Positions 24,285 through 36,640 of a stretch of 64,000 nt of DNA are shown piece by piece. The stretch covers positions 62,001-126,000 of the forward strand of contig JAMXBD010000394.1 of NCBI GenBank assembly GCA_024138025.1, given 5' to 3'. The notes under the pieces are model-generated. The model saw only the letters and a list, made by a program, of their open reading frames with translations, was not told the DNA's origin and made no database searches. The position numbers and the translations under genes were made by a program. Origin of the DNA: Combretum micranthum. Lineage: Eukaryota; Streptophyta; Magnoliopsida; Myrtales; Combretaceae. Every line of letters starts with the position of its first letter. Position 1 is the stretch's first letter.

Positions 24285-26656
24285 AGATTTTATTTATAAG
24301 GTTTATCTTCCAAGTATAACTATTTAATTCTTTCTATCTGGAGCTCTAAGTTACATATATGCATTCGTTCTTAGATTGTTATCATCACTTTCAATTCGAG
24401 TAAAGATACGAAACACGCTACATTAAGATTTATATATTTTTAACAATCATTTTATAATTAATAGATGCATATGATAGCAAGAATTTAAATGTTACCTGCA
24501 TTTTTAGTCCATCTTCAGCAATCCAATAATAATCTGGGATTCTAGCTAGATGAAGCTTGTATGCGTCTGAATTTGGGTCCTCCACCCAACAAGCTACTAA
24601 ACATAAAACCTACCAAAGAATAGATGAAATAAATAGGTGTTTTATCTTACAAATCATTGGAGTTATTATCTATTGCTTTATTAAGATTCCTTTATACAAA
24701 CTTTTATGCTAATTCAATTTTCTTAGTTACCTTTTCAACGCATCCAATGCAGAGATATTGGCTATTTTGATCTTCATAATGAACATGGTTGATAGCCACT
24801 TTTAATGCCTTCTCTCTAAGCTTAGAAAATGGCCAGTATTTTAAGACTGGTTCAGCCACATGATGAAGGAATCCCCAAAGCATATCTTGCACAAGAGGAT
24901 GAGGATAGTACAAATCCTCCTGAAGTAGTACCAATGCACCATAGTATTATTACGAGGAAAATCTAAATGAGTAAAAGTTACATGATTTATGTGTTTGATG
25001 TTTCATGAAGTGTTGAAAAGACAGAAAGTTTCTTAGCATTTTTAACTAGTGCCATGAACATTTGTCGGCCCTATAAATTTTATATTAAAACTGTCACTAT
25101 AACATATTGTACATGTTTTGAAAGCACACTCAAATGCAATTACTAATGCAGTCATAATTTCCTTAATATATAACTTTGCTTTAGTGCAAAATGTTGTAGA
25201 TTCTAAACAGCAATCATCAATGTCAAATAATGTGCAATTTTGTTTGTTATATGTATTTCTTTCCCTCTTGATTAACAAACAAATTACGTAAACTATGAAA
25301 AACAATTATTATACTTTATGAACCTCACTCCCTTTACATAAAATGGTTTCAAACTAAATAAAGGAAAATATATATATATATATATAAAGACAATTCTAAC
25401 CTTTGCAACTGTGTTTCGTGCATTATTCCAGTTTATTTCGTGGTATGGTTCACAATAAAGCTCTTGTCTCAATGATAGGATCAATTCAGTAATTGGACCA
25501 ACAAACCTCTTCCCATATAAATAGGACATGGGCATATAAACTAAACGACAATAACATAACATTTTCCCTGTAATCATAAAACAAACTCATATGAGACTAT
25601 TTCAATCTACCACAAATTGTCATAGTTGAGAGAAATGTAGCTATATACCGGGTGAATCGGAGAAATTTTAGGGAGAAGCCAAAATTCAGGAGGAAGTGGG
25701 TTACAACCCGACCATTCATAAAGTCCAATTACCTACAACAAACAAATTAGTGTTAAATTCTTCCTTATGATCACTTTAGATGTCATTACTTCTTGGTTTT
25801 AAATGGAGAAATGCTATGCAAATGTCCGTAGTCGCCATGGAAACAACCAAGTCAACTATCATCCCATTTTTCCTTATTTGTCCCAACTATGTGAAAATAA
25901 AAAGAGTCATTCTTATCATACCGTCACCCAAAATTTTCCCCAAGATGGAATTGCTACAAGACCACCATGGTCATGGATCCACTTTCTGCCTCTAGCCATG
26001 GCCCTATCTTCACCATCTTCAGGTCCCTCTCCTAGTAGTCTTAAGGCAATATAGCTAAGTGCTGACCCAAACATTGTGCTATGTCCTTCTATGTGGAATC
26101 CCCAACCTCCATCTTCATTCTAAAAAAAAATGAAACTAGATTAATTAATACATTTCAGTCCTATTTCCATAAATAAGTTAAGTTTTCTCATGCCATCGAA
26201 CCTGGTGATTATATATGTAACGTTTAATCTCCTTTTTGTGCTCTGATGTGAACACAACATCCATTGATCCTGTGACATACAATGCCATCACCTGCAATAT
26301 TTCTCATAAGAAAGCATTTAACGTAGTCTTTCTACAATAAGCCACCACCGAACAAATGAGTTTATGGTAAAAGAGGCAAAAAAAAGCAACTTTTAGTAAA
26401 AGAAGATAAATAAGGTGAGCTTGTCTACATATTCATACAATATTGTCTTCATAAAACTGAACGTCAACGTAATTGTTTGCTTAAAAACTCCCATATTTTC
26501 AATTTTCTCTTTGTGCCATAGTTTCTCTAAATTTGAAGATACGTTTTTTCTTTTGCTAATTTACGTTTTCTCTTTTTGTATAATGAATCTGAATGTACTC
26601 TCTTTCACATATCAATTTATATACTATTGCTACATGGTTAAACACTACAACAAACT

Positions 26657-27230
26657 AGTATAGAAATATGATTTAATGATTTTGTACGAATTATATTATG
26701 CTAGCTAGTATTAAATAATAACAAATAATTATTCAAGTTAGCACCATAATCATCTAACTTAAAAGTTTAAACTTATAAATATGGTGTAAGTTTTAATATT
26801 TGTTCATGTTAGCACTCCAACCATCTTCATAGTCAATGGTACAAAAAATCCAGTATAGGAATACAATTTAATGATTTTGCATGAATTATATTATGTTAGC
26901 CATTATTAAATAATAATAAATAATTATTTAGGTTAGCACTACAATCATTTAATCCAAAAGCTTAAGCTTGTAATACATGGTGTGAGTTTTAATATTTATT
27001 GTATAACACTTCCACTCTCTTGTAAGACAAACTCTTTCTTTTTGGTTGAGACCCATCAAGTTGATAATTTTAATTTAATTAGGGTTATAACAAATGTGCA
27101 AGGATTCGAACTCTTAACCTCTTGCTCTAATATAATGGTTAGATTAGTACCACAACCATTTAATCTAAAAGTTTAAACTTGTAAATATGGTGTGAGTATT
27201 AATATTTATTGCATAATAATAATATAAACA
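26657..27230. repeat. 195-bp tandem duplication, 2.5 copies
   Basis: A unit starting AGTATAGAAATATGATTTAA at 26657 recurs at 26852 (spacing 195 bp), and its second half recurs a third time at about 27138-27230. Landmarks are TTAGCAC, CATTTAATC, AAAAGTTTAAACTTG and ATATGGTGTGAG. The array lies between the first retained OSC exon and the CACTA element, where the missing OSC exons would be expected. Confidence 0.75.
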
Positions 27231-27380
27231 ACTTTGATACATTTAAAATAGACAACATATTTTAACATGTGAAAAGCTTTAGCAAACGAACATTATAAAA
27301 CTATGCACATGTGAGAACTTTTTACCTATAAACAATGATCACTAGTAGAAAAGTAGGTAAGGGAGGCGAAAATTAAGAGG

Positions 27381-27636
27381 CGAATTTCGCCTCTTAAAGT
27401 ATCTGAGGCGAAATTCGCCTCACTTAAACAAAAGAGGCGAATTTCGCCTCATCCATCAGCTGATGAGGCGAAATTCGCCGCTGACTAGGACGATGAGGCG
27501 AAATTCGCCTCAGTAGCCTAGTCAGCGGCGAATTTCGCCTCATCAGCTGACTAGGATGAGGCGAAATTCGCCTCATACTCACAAGGATGAGGCGAAATTC
27601 GCCTCTATTTTATGAGGCGAAATTCGCCTCATCTTC
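27381..27636. repeat. Left subterminal palindrome array
   Basis: About nine copies of the 17-bp palindrome GAGGCGAA(A/T)TTCGCCTC lie here, two of them with one arm changed to CGCCGCTGA or its reverse. In En/Spm, subterminal short repeats bind the TnpA protein; by analogy these are presumed transposase or accessory-protein sites. The array ends just before the TATA box at 27641, so the same sites could also regulate the promoter. Confidence 0.8.
27456..27550. repeat. 34-bp perfect inverted repeat (hairpin) inside the left array
   Basis: Arm 27456-27489 is the exact reverse complement of 27517-27550, with a 27-bp loop (27490-27516) that itself holds another full palindrome. A cruciform or strong stem-loop is possible in single strands or in RNA. 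Confidence 0.85.
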
Positions 27637-27640
27637 CCCC

Positions 27641-27648
27641 TATATATA
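27641..27648 (+). promoter_or_regulatory. TATA box of the CACTA transposase gene
   Basis: TATATATA follows the last left palindrome within about 10 bp and precedes a pyrimidine-rich leader. The position is right for the transposase transcript, whose 5' UTR appears to be spliced: putative exons end at 28024 (ACG|GTAAGT), span 28112-28169, and resume at 29083, one base before the ATG. Confidence 0.65.
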
Positions 27649-27693
27649 CCCTCCGCCCTGCACTCCCACCTCTCCCATTCTCTCTCTCGCACA

Positions 27694-27983
27694 TCACACA
27701 CACACACCCTCGCTCCAGCGCGCGCACACACACACCCTCGCTCCTGCACGCACGCACACACACACCGAAACCCCCCCCCCCCCCCCCCCCCCCCACACAC
27801 ACCACACACACACACACATACCCACACCCACACCCACACCCACACACACACCCACACCCCGACCGACCCACCCACCCCACACACACTCACACTCACGACA
27901 CACTCACTTGCCCACACACACACACTAGCTCACTGACGTGCACACCCACCCATAAGCACACATACACTCACGCACACACATCA
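27694..27983. repeat. CA microsatellite and C24 run in the transposase leader
   Basis: A compound (CA)n repeat with CACCCACA variants is interrupted by an unbroken run of 24 C at 27771-27794. It lies in the predicted 5' leader. Long open frames on both strands here are artefacts of the repeat. Confidence 0.9.
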
Positions 27984-28024
27984 GGAAAAAAAAATATTTT
28001 CGATTACGTAAATTTAATTATACG

Positions 28025-29083
28025 GTAAGTTTTTATTCTTAATTTAATTCTTGTAGTATTTTATTTTATAGTAAAATATATTTTTGATTGATATTTTAAT
28101 TTTCAATGCAGGTATCTGATAATTTGGGTGGATTTGATCGGATATTTATTGTACTACAATTACTACAAGGTTAGTTCAATTTGTTATGAAATTTTTAATT
28201 CATTTATTTAAATAGTAGTAGTAATATATTTATGTAGTAATATGTATTTAATTTTTAGTTGTGTATATTAGTGTGTAGTTGAAAAAATTATAGATTTTTA
28301 GGATATGTGATTACATGTTATTATTCAATCTATGTTTATTATGTTTAATATCATGTCACATAGATTAAATATAAATACTGAGATGTTAATATTTTTTCAT
28401 GTATATTGATTAATGAATGTTCAATATATAGTTATGTATTTATTGTTAGAAATTGAAAAAACTATGTATGTACTTAGGATCAAGTATTTATATATTATTC
28501 AAAGCTTGTTTTATATGTTTAGATTAATAAGACATAAAATAAGTGTAAGTATTGAAATAATACTACTTATATATGTAGTATTTCCTGTATATTATATGTA
28601 TACTTATATATTTATTATAAGTAAGGTAAAGATATTATATGTATTTAGGATTTAGTGATGGCATATAATTGTCTAATATATGTGTATTGTGTTTTATTTA
28701 TGATACGTAGTGTAAATACAATTATTTAAATATTATTAATTGTATGTGAACAAAAATCATATATAGTTACAATATAACAATTGTATATTAATGTTTAATA
28801 CATACGTAATATGTTTAACTTCATAAATGTATGTATGTATGTGTACAGTAGTAAATGCTCCTATTTATAGGCTTATAAATTAATTTATGTTAAATTTGTA
28901 GTAATGTATTTCTTCTTAGAGATTCAATAAAACTATACATATTATCTGTAATTGCATGACACATATAGGGTTAAATAATAAGTAAGTTAAACATATGGTG
29001 TTTCAATATTAGATGCTTGCATAGTTATAGGAGAGTTATCCGATGTGACTTAAATGTGGTAATTAATTAAGTGTCAATTTAGG
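28025..29083 (+). other. Spliced 5' leader region of the transposase gene
   Basis: AT-rich, no coding. Consensus splice signals frame a 58-bp non-coding exon (28112-28169, preceded by TGCAG and followed by GTTAGT) and the acceptor TTTAG at 29078-29082, directly before the start codon region. Intron status is inferred from the signals only. Confidence 0.5.
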
Positions 29084-32000
29084 ATGTCTGAACGAAGTTG
29101 GCATATGACACGTGATTTGACTACGACGCAATATAGAAATGGGGTTAGAGAGTTTTTAGAAGCTGCTGTAAACCATAAGCGGGCAGATGGACTGATTAGA
29201 TGCCCTTGTAGAGATTGCCTCAATGGTTCATGGCAATCTATTCAGATTATTGAGTATCACCTCCTCAGAAGGGGAATGGCTTGGACCTACTCCCCTTGGA
29301 TTTATCATGGTGAGGATGTAGATGAATTCGAGGTACATGATAATGTTGTTATGGATGAAGGGAGCAATCCACTTGAAGACACGCACTTTGAAGATGAGGC
29401 AGATCAAAAACTTTTGGAAGATATTGCTGTTAATATAAGTGACGGCGATGGCGATGATACTGACAGCGAAGATGAAAGTAGTGGGTTTAATGGAGATGGG
29501 TGGACTGGAATGTTTGAAAAAGCAAAGAGTCCAGTGTATCCGGGATGTACAAAGTTTTCATTATTATCAGCAGTAGTGCAAATGATAAATCTAAAGATTG
29601 ATGGTAAGCAGTCTGTGAAGTCATTTAACAATTGGCTTGACTTAATAAAAAGTTTGTTACCTGCCGACAATTTGTTACCTACATCATATTACGAAGCGCG
29701 GAAGTTTTTGAAGCAGTTAGGCATGGATGCAAACATGATTCATGCTTGTAAAAATGATTGCGTTTTGTTTCGAAAAGAATTCAAAAATCTTGATACATGC
29801 CCAGTGTGTGGGGAAGGAAGATGGAAGCTTCATACAAGAAAACAAAAAACAGTACCGGTTAAGGTGTTGCGACATTTCCCACTAGTTCCAAGATTACAAA
29901 GGCTATTTATGTGTCGGAAGACGGCTCCAGAGATGAGATGGCACAAGGAAAAGTATATATCTGTAGATGGTGTGTTGAGGCATCCGGTGGATTCCGAACA
30001 GTGGAAGGGATTGGATAACAAATATCCTTTGTTCGCATCGGACCCCCGAAGTGTACGATTAGGACTTGCCACTGATGGGTTTAATCCATATGCAAACATG
30101 AGCACGACATACAGTGTGTGGCCAGTTATTATGTTTGTATACAATGTTCCACCATGGAGATGTATGAAGGAGCCATATATGATGATGTCTCTTTTAATAC
30201 CGGGGCCGAAATCACCAGGTAAAGATATTGATGTGTACTTACAACCATTGATAGATGAGCTACAAGAACTTTGGACAAGTGGGGTCAAAACACTAGATGT
30301 GGTCGAAGGACGGGTATTTCGACTGCATGCTGCGTTATTATGGACTATTAACGATTTCCCGGCATATGGTGACATTTCAGGGTGGACGACGAAGGGTTAT
30401 AAAGCATGTCCAATATGTAACATTGACTGCACAAGTGGCCATTCAAATAGTAAGTTCCACTATATGGGCCATAGACGGTTTTTGCCTTTGAGACATAGGT
30501 GGCGCCATGACAGGGTAAGTTTTGACGGCACCACGGAAACACGGGCACGACCAAGGGATTTCTCTGGTTCAGACATCATCGATCAATTGAGTCGATACGA
30601 GCATGTCATTTTTGGAAAATTGCAACAGCGCCTATGCCGTCGGAGGAATGAAGACGGGACAAATTGGTGTAAGAAGAGTTTGCTATTCCGATTGCCATAT
30701 TGGAGTGAATTGCACATACGACATAATCTTGACGTGATGCATATCGAAAAGAATATATGCGATAACCTAGTGGGAACTATTTTTGGTCTTAAGGGCAAGT
30801 CAAAAGACACCGAGAAGGCAAGACTCACACTCCAAGAAATGGGTATTCGTTCCGAGCTACACCTGCAGCAACGTGGTGGACGCATTTTCAAACCACCAGC
30901 TGCATATACACTATCGACTAGGCAAATGAGAGAGGTATGTAATGCAATTAGGGATGTGAAGATGCCTAATGGATATGCTTCAAATATATCATCTTGCTTA
31001 GGCGCTGATGAAGTTAGTTTGAGAGGTCTTAAGAGTCACGATTGTCATGTCTTGCTGCAACGTATTCTCCCGGTTGTCATTCGTGGGGTCTTGGATAATC
31101 GCATTTATGATGTTGTATGTGATGTATGTCGTTTTTTCAGGGAATTGACTGCTAAAGAACTCCGTGTAAATTTGTTGGAGTCTTTGGAAAAAACAATAAT
31201 CCTAACTCTTTGCAAGTTAGAGATGATATTTCCTCCTGCTTTTTTTGATATTATGATACATTTAGCCGTCCACCTTCCACATGAAGCACGCATATGTGGT
31301 CCGGTCCAGTACCGGTGGATGTATCCTGTTGAGAGGTACATGGGAGTTTTAAAAGCAGATTTGCGGAATAGGGCAAGACCGGAAGGTTCAATTACTGAGT
31401 CGTATGTTGTGCGGGAGAGCACTCAATTTTGCTCACTATATTTTGATAACATGGACTCAAGAATAAATAGGCCCCACCGACAGTGGGACGAACCGCTGGA
31501 TGAATGTCCATCATCATCGTTTCGAGTATTCACACAGCCCATACGTTCAATAGGTGCATGCACTATAACAGGCTCGGATGCAGAACTCAACAGGTTGCAT
31601 TGGACAGTATTGAACAATTGCGAGGAAGTGCAACCCTTTATAAGGTATATCATGTCTTTTCATTCATTTATGACCTGATAACAAGATATGTTCCCCAAGA
31701 ATGAAGATCCGCTTCTAACGAAATATCTTACAGGGAGTTCGAGGCCGAACTAACTGCACGTGGAGCATGCAATGTGGGAGGAATAGTATGTAAACATTTT
31801 GCCGAGTGGTTTAGAAATAAGGTTAAAACTTGTTGAAGCCTTCAATTCCATTAATTTATCAATATCTTCACATGTAACTTTAATTGTTTACATGGTATGT
31901 AGACTATGGAGCAAACGGCTGTCCATGGACATCAGATGCCAGAAGATCTTGAAGCGTTAGCTTGGGGCCCTGAAATTCATCGATATAGCTTCAATGCTTG

Positions 32001-32580
32001 TATCGTGAATGGTATCCGATACAACACAGAGGCCAAGGAGGTTGGCCTAAGATCACAGAATAGCGGTGTATATGTCATCGGTGCGGATGGAGGGCAACAA
32101 CTTACATTTTACGGCGTTCTCACCGAAGTTATACAACTAAATTATGTGGGGTCGAAGAAAGTGTTTTTATTCAAATGCAGGTGGTTTGATACGGAGAAGG
32201 ATAAACCGGAAATTATCGACGGAGACCTCATCTCCATCAACACCGCAAGGTCATGGTACGATAACGACCCGTACATCCTTGCCGACCAAGCACAACAAGT
32301 ATTTTACCTAAAGGACCCAAGCAAGCGATACGGCAATTGGAAGATTGTCCAGAAAGTTGTACACCGTCATATGTTCACACGTGCTCTCTTCCAAACTGAG
32401 AGTATAGACGATGTTGAATCGATCGAGCCACCTCCAATAGAGGAGGCAATGCAACAGACAGTGCAAAGGCCATGGACAATTTCAATCAATCGCATATTTG
32501 TCGATCTAGGAAACCTTACACGCTTACCCGACCCGAGTGCGGGATGCAGTAGCATAGGCGATTACGATTTGGACGAATAG
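29084..32580 (+). CDS. TNP2-type CACTA transposase
   Basis: This is the catalytic transposase (TnpD/TNP2 family) that cuts the element out and inserts it. Three exons fit: 29084-31644, 31734-31821 and 31903-32580, with GT/AG borders and consistent phase, giving about 1108 residues without a frame break. Residues about 5-85 form the transposase-associated zinc-like domain (WxYxP, RCPCRDC). An acidic stretch follows near 125. The Transposase_21 core includes TDGFNPYANMSTTYSVWPV at about 329. A conserved LDVMHIEKN lies near 550. The DUF4218-type segment FPPAFFDIMIHLAVHLP starts near 715. The third exon is a DUF4216-type domain (NGIRYNTEAKE, WFDT, VFYLKDP). The start is the first ATG after the predicted acceptor. 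The gene looks intact and could be active. Confidence 0.9.
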
Positions 32581-32687
32581 ATTGTACGGATACGTTTATT
32601 TAATTATTATCTATCAAATGTACATTTGTTTGCGTAATGATCTCCACGAAATGTTTAAGTAACCGGTGCTATTTTTTAACTTGCAGG

Positions 32688-34887
32688 ATGAGTAGCTCCG
32701 ATTTCATGGATCAGCTTTTGGACGACTCTGCGGCACATCCGGAGCAGTACACTGGTGGGATTTAAAGCTTCATTTGTAAAGGTTTTATCTGTCATAGCAA
32801 TATTATATCTACTTCGGACTCATGCGTTTCATTTTGTTATTTTGTTATACAGGAGGATCGTTTACTGCCTTACTTACTGATCGGCAGGTCCGACATCCCG
32901 ATGACCAGTCGGGGCAGGCGGCTGACCCACAGCAGGCATGGGTAAATGAGCTCGGGATAGGGGAAGAGGTGTTATATGACCTCCCGGATGATATGCCTGC
33001 TCAGGTGAACCCTGATGACCCACAGGCCGCAGCAGTGGAGCAGGAGGAGGCCGCTGTGGCAGCTCAGCATGAGGAGGCAAACATCATGGTGACAGACAGG
33101 CGCCGGGGTATGTATAGAGGTTACCGGGCGGAGGAGGAGTATAGGCGGACAGGCCGTAGACCGACTATCACTATGCCTGATGGGTTTATGGGTCTCATAT
33201 GCTCATCTCCGGGGATGGTTAGGTTGGAGTTCTTACTCCATCACAGAGCGTCGACGAAGTTGTTTGTCCCTGGTGGTCGAGGAAAGGCATGGTCAGCATT
33301 TCCCGAGGCATATCGACATGGCATCATCCGCCGTGTAATGGTAAGTTAATTTTAAATCTAAAGATATACGAAAAACCAATTTTTGGCTCCTGATACCTTC
33401 CTTTAACACTAATTTTTTTTTTTCAAACTTGCAGAACAAGTTCGAACTACCTGAAAATTGGCGGGGAATTCATAAATGGTGGGTGGCACTGGACTTTCTA
33501 GCAAGCAAGTCGTATAGTCAGCTTCGATACAGGCTTAAGCGTTATGTCATAGCCAAGGGTGGAGGCGATGCAGCTGCTAGTAAGCCACCACCGGGTTTCG
33601 AGCACAGGATAGATGAATGGAGGGCATTCGTCCACTTCCTTGAGACAGATCAAGATTATAAGGTACGCTTCTCCATGTGGTAAATTACATATGCATAAGA
33701 TATAGTTCACTTGTTCACTTCTTCAAGAAACGTGTAGTTGCGATCCACGGTGAATGCGGAGAACAGGAAGAAGCAACTGTCAGTTCATACAGGTGGTACA
33801 AAGTCCATGCTCCAGCATGCACTCACAAATGTAGGTATTCCAATCACAATAATGTGGGTTTATATGCTATGTTCTTGTACTGACTTTTTTTAATAATGTA
33901 TTACAGGATCTCACGCCGATACAAAACTACCGACATACCCACCTAAGGAGACAGAAAGGGCAGTTAACGGATCGATGGGAGTCGGAGGTCTCCATGCAGA
34001 ATTATGTTAGTATTTTCGATTCTTAATTTTTTTTTTTGGTAGTAGTAGTTCATATCCATCTGTTTGTACGATTATATTCACCTTATACTCATGTTGTTTC
34101 AATTAGGAACGAATGGTGGAAAAAAGGAAGCATGAGGATGATATGCTGCTGCGTCAGGTCAGCGACCTAAGGAGGATAAGGTCATTATGGAGGAGGTTTT
34201 GGGCCACCGATCTGCCTACCGACGTGGCTTCGGTTACGGCATGCCGATAGATCAACATAGGGTTGATTACTATGAGCAGCCACGGGAGGAGAATTTGGTC
34301 CACTCTGAGTATGATAGGACCAGCCAGGAGGCCAAGATTGAGAAGATGCAAGAGAAGATTGATTTGCTGATGAACTACGTCCGTCCCCCTACTACATCTT
34401 CCTCCGGCAGTACCCTCCATACCAGCACGCAGCACCACAGATGGGGACTTCCACTTATGGCCCTGATCCTAGTCAGCCTGGCTTTACGCCATTCACACCA
34501 GTCCCACCTCCTCCGTATCCTTACCATGGGTTTTATGGGATGCCGAGCCATCCATCCATGTTCACGCATCCTCCACACGATCCAGCACATGAGTCACCAG
34601 GCAGCTCCGCACAGCAGAGAGGACCACATCCTCAGGGGTTCATCCCATGGGCAGGGGGTCCCGGTTTTTCACAGTTTGCGTCACAGCCGTCCGCGTTTGG
34701 ATCGTACGCTTTTCCTGGGGCTCCTTCGTCTTCACATCCTCCTGCCTCTCAGCAGCCTCCACATACTCCGACTCAGCCGGCAGCTGTTCAGTCGACACCG
34801 GCTTCGACTCCCCCCCATACAGTATCACAGAGGACATCCGTGAGAGGATCTGGTCGTGCTCGACTCCGACAGGAGCAGCGACAGTAG
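32688..34887 (+). CDS. CACTA TnpA-like protein (Transposase_24 domain)
   Basis: This is the second gene of autonomous CACTA elements, expected to bind subterminal repeats and help the transposase. Exons by splice signals and phase: 32688-32754, 32853-33340, 33435-33662, 33738-33830, 33907-34005 and 34107-34887. The middle part has MVRLEFLLHHRASTKLFVP, WWVALDFLASKSYSQLRY and the characteristic ENRKKQLSVHTGGTKSM of the Transposase_24 family. A helical stretch IEKMQEKIDLLMNYV is followed by a Pro/Ser/His/Gln-rich tail with PPPPYPYHGFYGMPS. Two single-base losses break exon 6: one between 34165 and 34187 and one near 34425-34435. Otherwise about 585 residues are readable. It lies 107 bp after the transposase stop, same strand. 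Exon borders are inferred. Confidence 0.75.
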
Positions 34888-36640
34888 CTGCTACAGTTTT
34901 TTCATTTCCTCATCGTTTTTTATTATTCAGGACATGATGTTCACGTTTTATTGCATTACTTGTTTCGCACCTTATTTGTCATGCTATTGATTATGAGTAC
35001 CGTCATATTTTGTCCCTTAGTACTGTAATTTATTACGACGAGTACCATGCACAGCTAATTTATATATGAAACCATTCAACAAACCCGCAGTATATCTCTA
35101 TTCACCATGATCAAACATATATTAAATAAATTGGAAAGGACAAATTTATTATTTAATGTGTTACACACTGAACGAAATTTTCATAAAAATTACTGGAAAA
35201 TAAACACAAATTACTAAACAGGGCAATGGTAATTACTTTTAGCAAATTCAAGCTCATTTCGTCTATTTGGTTACGTAACTATACATTACAATTTAACGTT
35301 TTCAGATTGGAAAAATGAAGGAATGGGTAACTATAAGTATTTGAAACATTATATTGCTCATATGAAAGATCATCCTAATTCATTCATCTAAGTTAATTAC
35401 TTTTAGCTAATTCAAGCTCACTTAGTCAAGTTGAACTTAGATTCACTACAAATTCATTATACATGTAGGATTTATGTTAACTTGAACTTACCTTAACTTA
35501 AACTAAGTCAAAGATGGTTAACTTAACCTTAATCATTTAATTCAAAATATAAGTCAAAGATGGTTAAACTAACTCAATCTAATTCATTTTAACTCATTGA
35601 AGTCTATTTAATCAAGTTGAACCTCGGTTTGTTAACTAAATTCATTTTTTAATTAACTTTTACATTTAATCTAATTATTTGTTAAATCTATAAATGTACT
35701 GAACTCATGTTTAATTACATGAACCAGTCAACATAACACATCAAACATCACTTATCCATCTCATTATAGCTAAAAGTTATCCAATTTGTAAGCAAAAAAC
35801 ACATAAAACATAAAAAACAAGTTGTTAACTTTGCATGGAAAATGTATCAGTTGAAAAGAAATGAAATTTAAGCACTGTTAATTTTAGCATTTGCAAAAGC
35901 TCAATACATGAAAGTTGTATATCTCTTTCATATCTTTCCATCGTAACTTCAATCGCCTCAATCAGAGATCAGATTAAAAAATTATGGCCAAAATACGAAG
36001 AGGCTGAGAAACTGGGATTTAATTTAGGAATTGAAGATCTTAAAATACGATAGGTTATAAATTAACATCTTAAAAGAAGGACTTAATTTAGGAATTTAAT
36101 TTGAATACAAACATATTTAATGTGAGTTCGGGTTTAAGAACCAATATTTTCATTCAAACAAATGAACTCAAATTTTAGTAAGATTTCGGAATTAGTGTTT
36201 AGGTTAATAATCAAGAGTTAATGAATCCTCTAAACTATTTTAGCGGATTTTTAGAGATTATATCCTATAATTCATTTTATTCATTTAGTCTATCTAAACT
36301 CAATTTATAATCTAGGTGAACATTTGGGGTATTTCAGTAACAACACCAACGTAGATAATTTCCTCAACAAACTAGCTTCCTAAAATCTACTTTTATCAAG
36401 ATCTTATTTACATATTAAATATCAAGTAATCTATAAGACTATAAATCACAGATTTTAATTGTAAAAATTTATGTTCGTACGAACAATTTCATAATGAATA
36501 CGATAAATATATTATTATCACAATCCATATGAAATAATTAACGGTATTGTAATTAATATATGTTAATTTTATATTTTTACAAAGTCGAAATCTTCTTTTA
36601 TATGTTTAATATTATTAAAAATATTCTCAATATACAAAAT
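34888..36640 (+). other. Non-coding interior of the CACTA element
   Basis: No gene is seen. 35231-35640 repeats phrases such as AATTACTTTTAGC(A/T)AATTCAAGCTCA (near 35231 and 35395), followed by TTAACTTAA-type runs, so part of it is imperfectly duplicated. It probably includes the 3' UTR of the TnpA-like gene. Confidence 0.5.

Larger units (their letters stand above)
20752..26291 (-). pseudogene. Oxidosqualene cyclase (lupeol/amyrin synthase type), 5'-truncated
   Basis: OSCs cyclise 2,3-oxidosqualene to triterpene or sterol skeletons at the ER membrane. Sixteen exons are seen on the minus strand: 26202-26291, 25922-26119, 25649-25732, 25401-25567, 24731-24919, 24496-24609, 22761-22878, 22564-22685, 22395-22490, 22216-22272, 22038-22084, 21781-21922, 21393-21570, 21163-21242, 20993-21076 and 20752-20862 (stop TAA). 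Recognisable pieces are [20 protein letters not shown], the product-specificity motif MLCYCR (exon at 25401), [39 protein letters not shown] (the catalytic DCTAE region, A replaced by G), [18 protein letters not shown] and [19 protein letters not shown] is the lupeol-synthase form; beta-amyrin synthases have MWCYCR. The N-terminal about 130 residues (usually two exons) are absent before the CACTA element and before the trihelix gene. At least six single-base losses break the frame (exons 22761, 22395, 21781 twice, 21163), and the donor after 22395 lacks a G. Confidence 0.85.

Noticed and set aside
27360..27640. CRISPR-like array of regular palindromic repeats
   Set aside because: The spacing is irregular, it sits at transposon ends in a plant genome, and the repeats are shared by both termini. 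These are CACTA subterminal repeats.
27579..28028. Overlapping open frames of 69-138 residues on both strands
   Set aside because: They are produced by the CA microsatellite, the C run and the palindrome array. Composition is His/Thr/Pro or Cys/Val/Gly only.
29404..31653. Reverse-strand frames up to 181 residues
   Set aside because: They are antisense shadows of the TNP2 transposase exon.
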